In this document: piece by piece, positions 1 through 8,776 of the stretch | Layout of the letters: each line of letters starts with the position of its first letter | Position numbering within the stretch: position 1 is the first letter of the stretch | Assembly (NCBI GenBank): GCA_010672585.1 | Contig: JAAHGF010000020.1 | Location: forward strand, 89,826-153,825 | Origin: Okeania sp. SIO1I7 | Lineage (GTDB): Bacteria; Cyanobacteriota; Cyanobacteriia; Cyanobacteriales; Microcoleaceae | Direction of reading: 5' to 3' | Length of the DNA stretch: 64,000 nucleotides | Made by a program: the position numbers and the translations under genes | The notes under the pieces: model-generated | The model's input: only the letters and a program-made list of their open reading frames with translations | Told to the model about the DNA's origin: nothing | The model's database searches: none

Positions 1-944
1 CATTCCAGATATTTTGCCATTTCATATATTTCCCGTTCCAGATATTTTCCGATTCCAGATATTTCCCGTTGCAGAGATTTTGCCATTTCAGATATTTCCC
101 GTTCCAGATATTTTCCGATTCCAGATATTTTCTCATTTCAGATATTTTCCCGTTCCAGATATTTCCCGTTCCAGATATTTTGCCATTTCAGATATTTCCC
201 GTTGCAGATATTTTCCCGTTCCAGATATTTTGCCATTTCAGATATTTCCCGTTCCAGATATTTTGCCATTTCATATATTTCCCGTTCCAGATATTTCCCG
301 TTCCAGATATTTTCCCGTTCCAGATATTTCCCCGTTGTAGATATTTTCCGTTGCAGATATTTCCCGTTGCAGATATTTTGCCATTTCAGATATTTCCCGT
401 TCCAGATATTTTCCCGTTCCAGATATTTCCCCGTTGTAGATATTTCCCGTTGCAGATATTTTCCCGTTGCAGATATTTTGCCATTTCAGATATTTCCCGT
501 TCCAGATATTTTCCCGTTCCAGATATTTCCCATTCTAGATATTTTCCCATTCCAGATATTTTCTTTTCCGATTCCAAATATTTTCCAATTCCAGATATTT
601 CCAATTCCAGATATTTTGCCATTTCAGATATTTTCCCGTTCCAGATATTTTCCGATTCCAGATATTTTCTCATTTCAGATATTTTGCCATTTCATATATT
701 TCCCGTTCCAAATATTTCCCGTTCCAAATATTTCCCGTTGCAGATATTTCCCGTTGCAGATATTTCCCGTTCCAAATATTTCCCGTTCCAAATATTTCCC
801 GTTGCAGATATTTCCCGTTCCAGATATTTTGCCATTCCAAATATTTCCCATTCCAGATATTTTGCCATTCCAAATATTTCCCATTCCAGATATTTCCCAT
901 TCCAGATATTTCCCATTTCAGATATTTTGCCATTCCAAATATTT
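1..944. repeat. 16/17-bp tandem repeat array, 57 units, open at left edge
   Basis: About 57 head-to-tail units, each ending in ATATTT and with the consensus CCCGTTCCAGATATTT. Units are 16 bp, or 17 bp when an extra T opens the unit; one (near 562-583) is 22 bp. Roughly ten unit types differ in the middle word (CCGTTCCA, CCGTTGCA, GCCATTTCA, CCGATTCCA, CCATTCCA, CCGTTGTA and others). Some blocks recur at higher order: the series around 405-500 repeats the one around 310-390, and 640-700 resembles 20-60 and 110-150. All three plus-strand frames stay open through most of it, which reflects composition rather than coding. The array continues beyond position 1 and stops exactly at the stop codon of the NB-ARC gene. 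Confidence 0.97.
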
Positions 945-2366
945 TCACCGCTTGGTTATAGCTGTATAATTTTTTATATAATGCTTAAATATAGCTTTAA
1001 CTGTAAATAAAATATCTTTTTCTGCTGTAATTTTATCTATCAAATATCGTCTTTCTAAAGATAGTAATGTCTGAAATAATTCTGGTGATGATAATTGGGA
1101 TTTTTCTAATAACTGGCAAAGTGAAACAGATTTTGGTTGTTCGCTCAGTAGAGAGATAACTTGTTTTTCTAATTCAGACAAACGTTGAAAATGCTGCTGG
1201 AAAATATTGGTTAATTCACTGCACAAAAATAATGGTTGATAACTCAAATATTGAGCTACACTCCCACCAAATAAATTTTTAATTGTCTGCCCTACTAATT
1301 TTAACCATTGAGGATTACCTTGATAGAAATTTATCAATTCTTGCCATTTCTCTTCATCTAATAATCCTTGATTTTTCAGCATCTCACGCGCCACCTTTTC
1401 CGTTAAACCAGTTAATTGAAATAAACGTACTGCTGAGTCATTATCTGTAAAGTTGAAAATGTCTAAAGGCGGCTCCCAACTGTTAAGAATAAAACAACTA
1501 TTGTGAGGAAGTTCGCCGATAATTTTAAATAGGTTGCCATAGTTTTCATACCCTGATTTATAGTTACCAATAAGTTCCCCACTACTGAATATTTGCTGTA
1601 AGTCATCTAGAATAATTAGACAACGCATATCCCGTAATTTTTCAACGAGTAATGACAGTTGAGCATCGGTGTTATTGGAGAGGTTTATTTCTGTTACGTT
1701 GGAGATAATTTCAATTAAATTTTTGAGAGTTACGTTTAGAGGTGGAGATGTGAAGAGGGTGCGCCAGATGATGTGGTCGAAATTAGATTCTATTTCGGGG
1801 ATGAGGTGACGAATAATAGTGCTTTTACCGATACCGCTTATTCCTGAGACGGTGATGAGACGACAGCGATGTTTGACTATCCAGGTTTTGAGAGTGGTGA
1901 GTTCGGTGGAGCGATCGTAGAATATTTTTCTGATATCTGGTGCGTCTCTGAGGTCGAGTTTTGGCAGTGGGGTATTATTTTCGTTTGTTGTTTGTGTAGT
2001 GGGTAATTTTTGTTTGGTTTCTGGGGAAGGAATGTTTTCTGTACAGAGATTAATATTACCTTTTACATAATTACTTTTTCCCAAATAAACTAAATTTGAA
2101 CTATTAGAAACTAGATATCTTTCCATCGCAGCGCGGAAATTTGACTTATGAATTTTTTCATTTAATTCCTTGGAAATAAGTTGCCATAAATTTGAAGCGA
2201 CATTGCCAACATGAAATTTAGTGCAGTGGTATTGTTGAGCAACCTTTGAGTATTTTTCCCCTTGCCAAGTAGCGCGTAAAATAGCTTCTTGCAGACTATC
2301 AAGGTGTTTGCCAGTTTTGTCAAAAACCACATCATCGACAAACCTTAAAATTTCATTAAGAGTCAT
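945..2366 (-). CDS. vMAP/NB-ARC STAND NTPase, lacking a C-terminal sensor
   Basis: A 473-residue signalling ATPase of the cyanobacterial vMAP-NB-ARC type. Residues 1-90 match the helical N-terminal domain often annotated as vWA-MoxR-associated protein N-terminal HTH. The P-loop GISGIGKST is at about 175-183 and the Walker B stretch LIILDD at about 250-255; a winged-helix part follows. Relatives usually continue into WD40 or TPR repeats after this point. Here the protein stops at residue 473 and the 16/17-bp array begins at the next base, so the sensor may have been lost or replaced. Such proteins are thought to sense a ligand through the repeats and oligomerise; without repeats the function is unclear. 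The start ATG is at 2366, and the 274 bp up to the divergent radical SAM gene would hold both promoters. Confidence 0.82.
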   Translation of the reverse strand: MTLNEILRFVDDVVFDKTGKHLDSLQEAILRATWQGEKYSKVAQQYHCTKFHVGNVASNLWQLISKELNEKIHKSNFRAAMERYLVSNSSNLVYLGKSNYVKGNINLCTENIPSPETKQKLPTTQTTNENNTPLPKLDLRDAPDIRKIFYDRSTELTTLKTWIVKHRCRLITVSGISGIGKSTIIRHLIPEIESNFDHIIWRTLFTSPPLNVTLKNLIEIISNVTEINLSNNTDAQLSLLVEKLRDMRCLIILDDLQQIFSSGELIGNYKSGYENYGNLFKIIGELPHNSCFILNSWEPPLDIFNFTDNDSAVRLFQLTGLTEKVAREMLKNQGLLDEEKWQELINFYQGNPQWLKLVGQTIKNLFGGSVAQYLSYQPLFLCSELTNIFQQHFQRLSELEKQVISLLSEQPKSVSLCQLLEKSQLSSPELFQTLLSLERRYLIDKITAEKDILFTVKAIFKHYIKNYTAITKR

Positions 2367-2640
2367 TAGTCAATTTTGGTTAGGAATTTCTTCCTATTAT
2401 ACATGATGTTTTCTGATATTTCGGAAAAAAAATCTGATATTTTCTGATAATTATGCTTAGTTGTACATTATTTTTTGTGACTTTTATAAGTAATGGCTAT
2501 TATTATCACTTGACTATTATCTGTAGTAACCTATTAGGTACTTAGATGACTGTGCCACACAATTAACAATAACAATTGTTGATTTTTAATAAAGTCTTCT
2601 AAGAGCTAATTTATCAAGTAAATATAAGGAGAACCATCAA

Positions 2641-3918
2641 GTGCTTAGTTTGACCGAAACTCCAGTATTTTCCACCGAAGATACCCGATTTCAAGAAATT
2701 AGTAATCTGATTGTTAAAGTCACAAACCGATGTAACTTGAATTGTAGCTATTGCTATGAAAATATAGTCCAAAAAGGTCAAGATATGGATTTAAAAACCT
2801 TTAAAAACTTAGTAGACAAAGTAATGAAAAATTCTGTGCAAAACAGGATTAATTTCATTCTTCACGGAGGAGAACCTACCTTAATTGGTATTGAGTGGAT
2901 TACAGCAGCAGTAGAATACGCTAAACAACAAGCAAAAATTTATGGAAAAAGTACTACTTTTGGGATTCAAACTAACATGATTGCTCTAACTGATAAGTTA
3001 ATTAATACTTTTATAGATTTGAATGTACATATTAGCTGTAGCTTAGACGGACCACATTATTTGAAAGGAGCAATGAGAGACTATGCTCAAAAAGCTTATC
3101 AATGTTATCAGCTAGCTAGAAAGTTAGATGCAAATGTCGGGATTTTAATGACTATAAATCATAGTAACTATCAGTATTTTACAGAAATCATAGACTGGCT
3201 AAAAAATGAACTTCAAGTCAGAGAATTTAAGGCTAATGTTATTACCTCTGTAGGTGCTGGTTACAACTTGCCACCACTAAGTGCAGAGCAAGTATTTACT
3301 GCACAAAAAGATATTTTAAATGCCATGATTAAAACTGAAGGAAAAGAAATAGTTGAGGAAAACTTAAAAGTAGAATTACTGCGCTTTTTTGACAATAATA
3401 GAAGAGAAACTCTTTGTGCAGAAAAAACCTGTGGAGCAGGGAAACGAGTTGTTGGTATTACACCAGATGGTAGTTTGCTTCCTTGCGGACGTTTTCAGTG
3501 GGATGATTATAACTTTCAGTTAGGTCATTTATCTGAAAAAATAAATAGTCAAGTTGCTGAAAATTTCCAGAAGTCGGTTCAAAACTTTCATTCCTTGGTA
3601 CCAGAATCATGGTACGATTGTGAATCATGTTCAGCACGAAAAATTTGTTCCTATGGTTGTCAAGCATTTATTGTCAGGTCAAAGGAAAAAGCTAATGTTG
3701 AATGTTTACCTACTAAAATGAAATATCGTTTTTTTGAAGAAAACCGGGATAAACTTTTACCAGTAGTCAATTCTATACGAGAAAAATATGATGAATCTCG
3801 GCAACCAGAATCAGATTATCCAGATTATCAAGATGAAATAACATACCGAGACTACCAGGACTATTCCGACCAATTCTATAAGGATTCTACCTATACAGAT
3901 GGAGGACATGGTTGGTAA
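2641..3918 (+). CDS. radical SAM/SPASM peptide maturase with fused seven-fold YxD tail
   Basis: A 425-residue radical SAM enzyme. The [4Fe-4S] motif CNLNCSYC places the cysteines at 31, 35 and 38. A SPASM region with many cysteines lies at about 260-360 (CGAGKRVVGITPDG, LLPCGRFQ, CESC, CSYGC). This is the architecture of peptide-modifying maturases such as the GrrM/OscB and XyeB groups, which form aryl-to-Cbeta cyclophanes in RiPPs. After the SPASM part, residues 391-425 are a low-complexity tail with seven Tyr-x-Asp triads (Tyr 393, 396, 402, 405, 408, 413, 418: YPD, YQD, YRD, YQD, YSD, YKD, YTD), ending GGHGW. Such triads are what cyclophane maturases modify, so the enzyme may carry its own core peptide. 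No separate precursor gene was found on either side. The start is GTG, preceded by AAGGAGA. The rSAM/SPASM call is firm; the self-substrate idea is inference. Confidence 0.9.
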   Translation: MLSLTETPVFSTEDTRFQEISNLIVKVTNRCNLNCSYCYENIVQKGQDMDLKTFKNLVDKVMKNSVQNRINFILHGGEPTLIGIEWITAAVEYAKQQAKIYGKSTTFGIQTNMIALTDKLINTFIDLNVHISCSLDGPHYLKGAMRDYAQKAYQCYQLARKLDANVGILMTINHSNYQYFTEIIDWLKNELQVREFKANVITSVGAGYNLPPLSAEQVFTAQKDILNAMIKTEGKEIVEENLKVELLRFFDNNRRETLCAEKTCGAGKRVVGITPDGSLLPCGRFQWDDYNFQLGHLSEKINSQVAENFQKSVQNFHSLVPESWYDCESCSARKICSYGCQAFIVRSKEKANVECLPTKMKYRFFEENRDKLLPVVNSIREKYDESRQPESDYPDYQDEITYRDYQDYSDQFYKDSTYTDGGHGW

Positions 3919-4098
3919 CAGTGCAAAATCTGAATAGACAATTACAGCAGTACTGCAGCACTTTGAGACTTGAATTAATCAAAAATTTAACTTAAGTATT
4001 AGGTGGGCAAATATTGGTTTGTATATCAACAGTAAAATTTGTGATATTTGCCTACCCTACTTATTACTTTAATACCTACTTATTACTTTAATACCTAA

Positions 4099-4704
4099 TT
4101 ACAAAGACTTAACCGATCTAACCATTTCCACCAAAATTCCTATTATCTTCCTCGAATCTTTAATATAGTAATTCTCCACATCAATAAACACTACATTCTT
4201 TTCCAATTTCAAAAATTTCCAGACATGACCTGTCGTAACCACACCATAAACAAAAGGAATATCTTTACCATCTTGTTGATTATATATTTCAGCCCCAACC
4301 ATTTCTGCAATACATTCTCCTAAACCACCAACTATCCTTTCATTTTTAGCCTCTACAAGAACAACTACAGGAGTATCCAAATATAATTGTTCCGGAGATT
4401 GACTAATAATAAAATCACAAAATCCATTCAATCCCTTATCTCTATCAACTGAGAAATCTATACCCGAAAAAAAACTGATTTGAAGTTGCCTTTTAATCTC
4501 CAGCAAAATATTAATAATTATTAGCTCAGAACTAGCTTTTTCTGTCGCGATCGCTAAAGCAATAGGAACATTTTGCTTTAACATTTCAGCTAATAAATTA
4601 CTAATCTCTACAGGTTCAACTTAAGAAAATAAATCTTCTGTTTCTATAAATTTTAAATTAAACTCAGCTTTGACTTTTTTTAAGTCAAAGTCACTATATG
4701 ACAT
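4099..4704 (-). pseudogene. PD-(D/E)xK-like cyanobacterial protein broken by an in-frame TAA
   Basis: The natural start is ATG at 4704 (MSYSDFDLKKVK...). After 27 codons an in-frame TAA (4621-4623) interrupts the gene, and the same frame then runs uninterrupted to 4099 for 174 more codons. The full length of about 201 residues fits a common cyanobacterial hypothetical family. That family has a nuclease-fold signature, seen here as an Asp in GFCDFII followed by VVVLVEAK. The most likely original codon at the lesion is CAA or another single-base neighbour of TAA. Translation could restart at ATG 4584 and give 161 residues that still hold the motif, but without the N-terminus. Function of the family is unknown. 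Confidence 0.75.
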
Positions 4705-4796
4705 TTTACTTATTCCTTATTTTTTTTATAAAATCTCAATTTATATCCTAAATTATACTTTTAATTAACTATAAAAATTTATCAAAAAAATACTTA

Positions 4797-4916
4797 TATC
4801 ATGTGCGGATAATAAGTAATAAAAAAGTTTTTGTTTGTAGTTTTGCTCTAGACCATTAAATATCTATACTTCTTGCTCAAGCCCTACTACGAGCTTTAAT
4901 TATAACTATTCATAAG
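4797..4916. repeat. dispersed intergenic repeat, copy 1
   Basis: Shares its layout and long identical words with 10745-10872: both begin ATCATGT-CGGATAAT, have AGTTTTTGTTTGTAGTT in the middle, and end CTACGAGC-TTAATTATAACT. The first bases belong to the ATCATGTCCGG group of element ends seen at 13541, 48560 and elsewhere. The surrounding gap 4705-4916 holds no gene. Confidence 0.7.
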
Positions 4917-6143
4917 TCAATGCTCCAAAATACTAACCAATTCTGAAATCTCTGTAATAGATTTTATTGCTGTATCTGCCACAAAATTATGGGCATTGGT
5001 AGTAGGATGTATGTCATCAAAGAATAAAAAATCATCGGGGTTAATTGCTCCAGAAGCTAAGAAATTATCCGTGACATTCGTAAAGCCAAAATCAGTAGGG
5101 TTAACAATAACATCGTCAAAGATAGTCCTAAAATCAGGGCTAATAATATTAATATTCGGGTCTTGCTCTAATATTTGGGAAGCTGCTGCTAACCCACTAT
5201 TGTGACCGTCACTTAATAAGCTTAACCCCTGTTGTTGTTCCGGGGGTAAACTCTGTCCGAATGGAGTCAAACCTAGATCTGGTAAATTTGGCAACATAAA
5301 ATTTCTGGCTCCAATGCTTGCTAGCTTATTTACTGCCACTGACAAATTACCCACACTTGACTGCACACCTTGGGTGCTACCCCCTAAATAATCATTTGCA
5401 CCGGCCCACACTACATACAAAGCATCAGGGTCAGTTTCTGGAGTCTCTGCTATAAAATTGTCAATTTGTGTCTGCAGTCCAATTAACAGTGGGGGAGTAC
5501 CCTCTGGCAATAGATTATTGGTACTATTCACAAATCCTGTGGTGGCTCCATTTACTGCAAAATTGAGACTGGGGTTAGATGTTAACTCTAATTGTGGTGC
5601 AAGAGTTTCTATCCATAGAGGACCGTTGCTAATGCGACCTTCAAAATAGGGAGGACTGGGTGGCAACAGACCGCCAGTAGCTGCAAAAGCATTGCCTGTA
5701 TCAGACAAACTATCGCCAAACACATAGATATCGCTGAATAACAAACGTGGCAACCGTCCTTCAAATTGACCAGTATTGAGAAAGTGTTCTGTTGCTGTGA
5801 GTGAGGTATTTGCTAGTGCTTCACCAACATCTGGGTAACGGTCTAGATAAAAACTGGTGTCTAATAAAGTACTAGGGTCGCGTTGTTCAAATTGACCAAA
5901 ATTGATGAAGTGTTCTGTAGGAGTCAAAACATTTTGTTCTACAGCAGCAGCTACTCCAGGGTTAGTATCAAGATAGAAATTAGTATTAAAAATAGCGTTG
6001 GGATCGCGACTTTCAAATTGACCAAACCGAATAAAATGGAAAAAGCCATCACTGACGATGCCATTGGCGACTGCTTCAGCTACTTCTGGGTAGGTTTCTA
6101 AATAGAATTGTTCATCAAATAGTTCGTTGATAGTTAATGCCAT
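4917..6143 (-). CDS. GDSL/SGNH esterase with three N-terminal 43-residue repeats
   Basis: A 408-residue protein. Residues about 8-136 are three copies of a 43-residue unit (FYLETYPEVAEAV...HFIRFGQFE-RDP), a module often found in secreted or RTX-type cyanobacterial proteins. From about 140 onward it is an SGNH hydrolase: block I VFGDSLSDTGN carries the nucleophile Ser, GANDY is block III, and DDIHPT near the C-terminus gives the Asp and His. It belongs with the phospholipase/lecithinase/hemolysin group of GDSL esterases, which hydrolyse ester bonds in lipids. No signal peptide is visible, so export would need a non-classical route. The ATG start at 6143 lies only a few bases from a heptamer repeat. 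Confidence 0.88.
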   Translation of the reverse strand: MALTINELFDEQFYLETYPEVAEAVANGIVSDGFFHFIRFGQFESRDPNAIFNTNFYLDTNPGVAAAVEQNVLTPTEHFINFGQFEQRDPSTLLDTSFYLDRYPDVGEALANTSLTATEHFLNTGQFEGRLPRLLFSDIYVFGDSLSDTGNAFAATGGLLPPSPPYFEGRISNGPLWIETLAPQLELTSNPSLNFAVNGATTGFVNSTNNLLPEGTPPLLIGLQTQIDNFIAETPETDPDALYVVWAGANDYLGGSTQGVQSSVGNLSVAVNKLASIGARNFMLPNLPDLGLTPFGQSLPPEQQQGLSLLSDGHNSGLAAASQILEQDPNINIISPDFRTIFDDVIVNPTDFGFTNVTDNFLASGAINPDDFLFFDDIHPTTNAHNFVADTAIKSITEISELVSILEH

Positions 6144-6145
6144 TT

Positions 6146-6170
6146 CAGTTATCAGTTATCAGTTATCAGT
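6146..6170. repeat. heptamer tandem repeat (TTATCAG)n next to a start codon
   Basis: Three and a half copies of the 7-bp unit CAGTTAT end 3 bp upstream of the esterase ATG, so they replace its expected ribosome-binding site region. The rest of the gap (6171-6615) is A+T-rich, and I see no gene in it. Confidence 0.85.
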
Positions 6171-6615
6171 ACCTTTGCTTAAAATGGGAGGCTTTAGACC
6201 ACTATTTTTCAGTAATAAACTCTGAATTTCATAATCTTAATAGAATAAATCTGCCACAAGTTAAAAATAGTCAAATACTTTGGAAAATAAATTATAAATC
6301 TCTCTATGTGTTAAGAAATTATCAAGGTTTAAAGCCTTTTTTTATAAAGGCAAATTTTTTTAACTTGGTCAATCCTATCAGTTTTCAGGGTAATTGTTAA
6401 TGATTAATGATTAAATTTGATGTAGATATAGCAAGTTAGCATTCAAGCGTATAATTAGTCAGTTTTTTAGTATTTATGAGTAGGCTTGAGAAAGTTTATC
6501 CCAAATTATTTTCTGAAATATTCTTAATAAGAATATGGATTATCACATTAGATAACCCATCCTAAATACCATAAACAAATTTATTTATGTACTTACTTTC
6601 TTCTTCCTGCAATTA

Positions 6616-7197
6616 CTAATGAGAAGTCAAAAGTACAAAATCAGTTACTTTATCTCCATTGTAAGTCCGCCAATGTTCTGATACTTGGAAAAACTGTTCA
6701 TTATTTGGAGTTTGATTCACAATTCTGAAAATTTCTGAAGGAGAATTTTCTTCTTGGCAAGGTTGATTTTTTCTGAAGCTAGCAACTAAGTTTTCCATAA
6801 ATTTATACCCATCACAAAAGGCATTTGGTGGATAACCCATTTCTCCTTCACTATAAGCTTTTCCAGCAATAGAAATTATATTGTGATAAAAAGAATGTGA
6901 GTCCATCTTATCTATATGTCTGTGTAATTTCAAAGGTGATGGTGCGATTAAGTAAACATCTTCACAGTCAGGTTCACAATACATCAATTCATCCCAACTT
7001 CTATAAGATTGTAGAGTTTCTCCTGACTCTAATTCATAACCTAAAGCAAACTGCATTTCATCTAATAATTCTGCTTCCCAATCTTTTTGAGATATTCGTT
7101 CAAGCCAATGATGAATAATATTATATAGTTCCATTTCTGAGAGGGAAAGCAAAGCTTTTTTGACCGCTTCGGTGTGTAGTTGAGTTTTGATTTTCAT
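6616..7197 (-). CDS. hypothetical protein, 193 residues
   Basis: I do not recognise this gene. The protein is soluble and acidic, without signal peptide or membrane segment. It is rich in aromatic residues and has several Trp, His and Cys residues in the middle (YCEPDCEDVYLI, PLKLHRHIDKMDSHSFYHN). The start ATG at 7197 is preceded by GGAGGTAA at good spacing, which supports a real gene. It stands alone, transcribed leftward, between the GDSL esterase and a long gap before the restriction-modification pair. No known domain could be assigned by eye. Confidence 0.65.
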   Translation of the reverse strand: MKIKTQLHTEAVKKALLSLSEMELYNIIHHWLERISQKDWEAELLDEMQFALGYELESGETLQSYRSWDELMYCEPDCEDVYLIAPSPLKLHRHIDKMDSHSFYHNIISIAGKAYSEGEMGYPPNAFCDGYKFMENLVASFRKNQPCQEENSPSEIFRIVNQTPNNEQFFQVSEHWRTYNGDKVTDFVLLTSH

Positions 7198-7557
7198 GAC
7201 GTTACCTCCTGTTTTATATAGTGAATAGACTTTGATGGAATTTATTTTAGTTAGCTTTTATGAAGGAGATATCCTTCAGGATTAACTATAAATATTTGGC
7301 AGTATTCTACTTGTATAGGAAGTAGAAGATGATAATTTTAATTCCCTCTATTAACAGAGTTATCTTTTGAAGATTACTCCTGTAATACTGAGGAATACCA
7401 TTTTCTTTCGGCTTGTTATTTCTGTTACTTTCTAGTTATCACAGAATAACTATTGATTTTGTCGATCCCAATCAGTAAATCCATACACTTAGGTAGGAAT
7501 TTCTTGTGGGTAAGAAAATTAAATAAGCAATTATACTGTGAGCATACTTTTTAATAC

Positions 7558-7616
7558 TTCTCCGCTTGGAAGGCCCTTTACGACTTTGCGTCGTCATATC
7601 GGCCTTGAGTGGAGAA
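7558..7616 (+). ncRNA. candidate structured RNA or mobile-element end, 59-nt hairpin
   Basis: TTCTCCGCTT (7558-7567) pairs with GAGTGGAGAA (7607-7616) using two G-U wobbles. After a GG bulge, AAGGCC (7570-7575) pairs with GGCCTT (7601-7606). Across a 4/6 internal loop, ACGAC (7580-7584) pairs with GTCGT (7590-7594) around the loop TTTGC. The G-U pairs make the plus strand the better-folded RNA. No gene is evident in the rest of 7198-7933; a 64-codon open frame across this hairpin is not convincing. It could be a small RNA or an IS200/IS605-type end. Confidence 0.4.
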
Positions 7617-7933
7617 TATTTATCTGCCAAAACTCTTAGTATAGTATATAAACAAATTTTTGTCAATCAAAATTTGGGTAGTATGTATTGATTTTTAATT
7701 TTGTTTTTTAACATTAGGTGAGTATGGATGACATAGCACTACGGATTTAGGTGTTTGACACTACTAAACCCTGTTTGCGGAGCATTGACCTTAGGAAAAA
7801 ATAGCGTCAGAGATTACTTTTGACTTTTGAATTTCCACTTCTAACTTGCGCGTAGCGCTATATTAGGTTTGAATTCTGAGGTGTTAAGAAGCTACAGTAT
7901 ACTTTATCAGTCAATAAATTCTAAAATCGTCAA

Positions 7934-8776
7934 ATGAAAGTATGGCAAATTGAGGAAAACCAAATTATCTGGGGAGAAGCGATCGCTGCTTTGGACAGGT
8001 ATGTAAAAGATAGTAGTATCGATCTAATATTTGCCGATCCTCCTTATAATATTGGCAAGAAATTTAATGGTAGACAAAACAAATGGGATTCTAATAATGA
8101 ATATATAGAATGGTGTTATCAGTGGATAGATTTATGTTTGAGGAAATTGAAAAAGACAGGTAGTATTTATATTATGGCAGCAACACAGTATATGCCATAT
8201 CTAGATATATATTTAAGGGATAAAATTTCTATTCTTTCCCGAATTATTTGGTATTATGATAGTTCAGGAGTTCAGGCAAAGAAATATTTTGGTTCGTTAT
8301 ACGAGCCTATTTTATTTGCTGTAAAAGACCGCAATAACTATACATTCAACTCTGAAGAAATAATGGTTGAAGCTAAAACAGGTGCAGTGCGTAAATTGAT
8401 TGATTATCGCAAAGCAAAACCAGCACCTTATAATACTAAAAAAGTGCCTGGGAATGTTTGGTATATTCCCAGGGTTAGATATAGAATGCCTGAGTATAGA
8501 AATCATCCGACTCAGAAACCAGAAGCTTTATTGGAAAGAATTATTAAAGCTAGTAGTAATCCTGGTAACTTAATTTTAGATTTATTTGCCGGAACATTCA
8601 CAACATCTGTAGTTGCTCAAAGATTGGGTAGAAAATTTATCAGTATAGAAATAGAAGAAGAGTATGTAAAGTTAGGATTAGAACGATTAGATTTAGTTTC
8701 TGAAACTCAAAATAATCAGAAATTTTTCAAGAATAAAGCTATTCAATTAAGTTTGGATCTAACCATGGGTGACTAG
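7934..8776 (+). CDS. YhdJ-like N6-adenine DNA methyltransferase (predicted ATGCAT)
   Basis: A 280-residue SAM-dependent DNA methyltransferase. The catalytic DPPYNIG is at about 36-42 and the SAM-binding DLFAGTFTTSVVA near 217, the order of beta-class enzymes. As remembered, the region from IFADPPYNIGK through SRIIWYYDSSGVQAKK, GSLYEPIL, YTFNSE, VEAKTG, KVPGNVW, to NHPTQKPEALL tracks E. coli YhdJ closely, which methylates the second adenine of ATGCAT. AvaIII of Anabaena also recognises ATGCAT. Its TAG stop is immediately followed by the ATG of the next gene, so the two form an operon and probably a type II restriction-modification system. Confidence in methylase is high; specificity is inferred from resemblance. 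Confidence 0.92.
   Translation: MKVWQIEENQIIWGEAIAALDRYVKDSSIDLIFADPPYNIGKKFNGRQNKWDSNNEYIEWCYQWIDLCLRKLKKTGSIYIMAATQYMPYLDIYLRDKISILSRIIWYYDSSGVQAKKYFGSLYEPILFAVKDRNNYTFNSEEIMVEAKTGAVRKLIDYRKAKPAPYNTKKVPGNVWYIPRVRYRMPEYRNHPTQKPEALLERIIKASSNPGNLILDLFAGTFTTSVVAQRLGRKFISIEIEEEYVKLGLERLDLVSETQNNQKFFKNKAIQLSLDLTMGD

Noticed and set aside
1..944. CRISPR array
   Set aside because: Units are contiguous at 16/17 bp with no unique spacers of constant length and no cas genes nearby.
14..1010. Protein rich in FPVPDIF/SRSRYF repeats
   Set aside because: All three plus frames are open because the repeat unit has no stop on that strand. No start signal or family exists, and the frame changes with unit length.
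3921..3995. Separate precursor peptide after the radical SAM gene (VQNLNRQLQQYC...)
   Set aside because: 24 codons from GTG with no core motif (no YxD, WxN or GRR repeats) and poor signal spacing; the fused tail is a better substrate.
7472..7666. 64-residue protein on the minus strand
   Set aside because: It covers the 59-nt hairpin and has no ribosome-binding site or recognisable motif; the RNA structure explains the sequence better.
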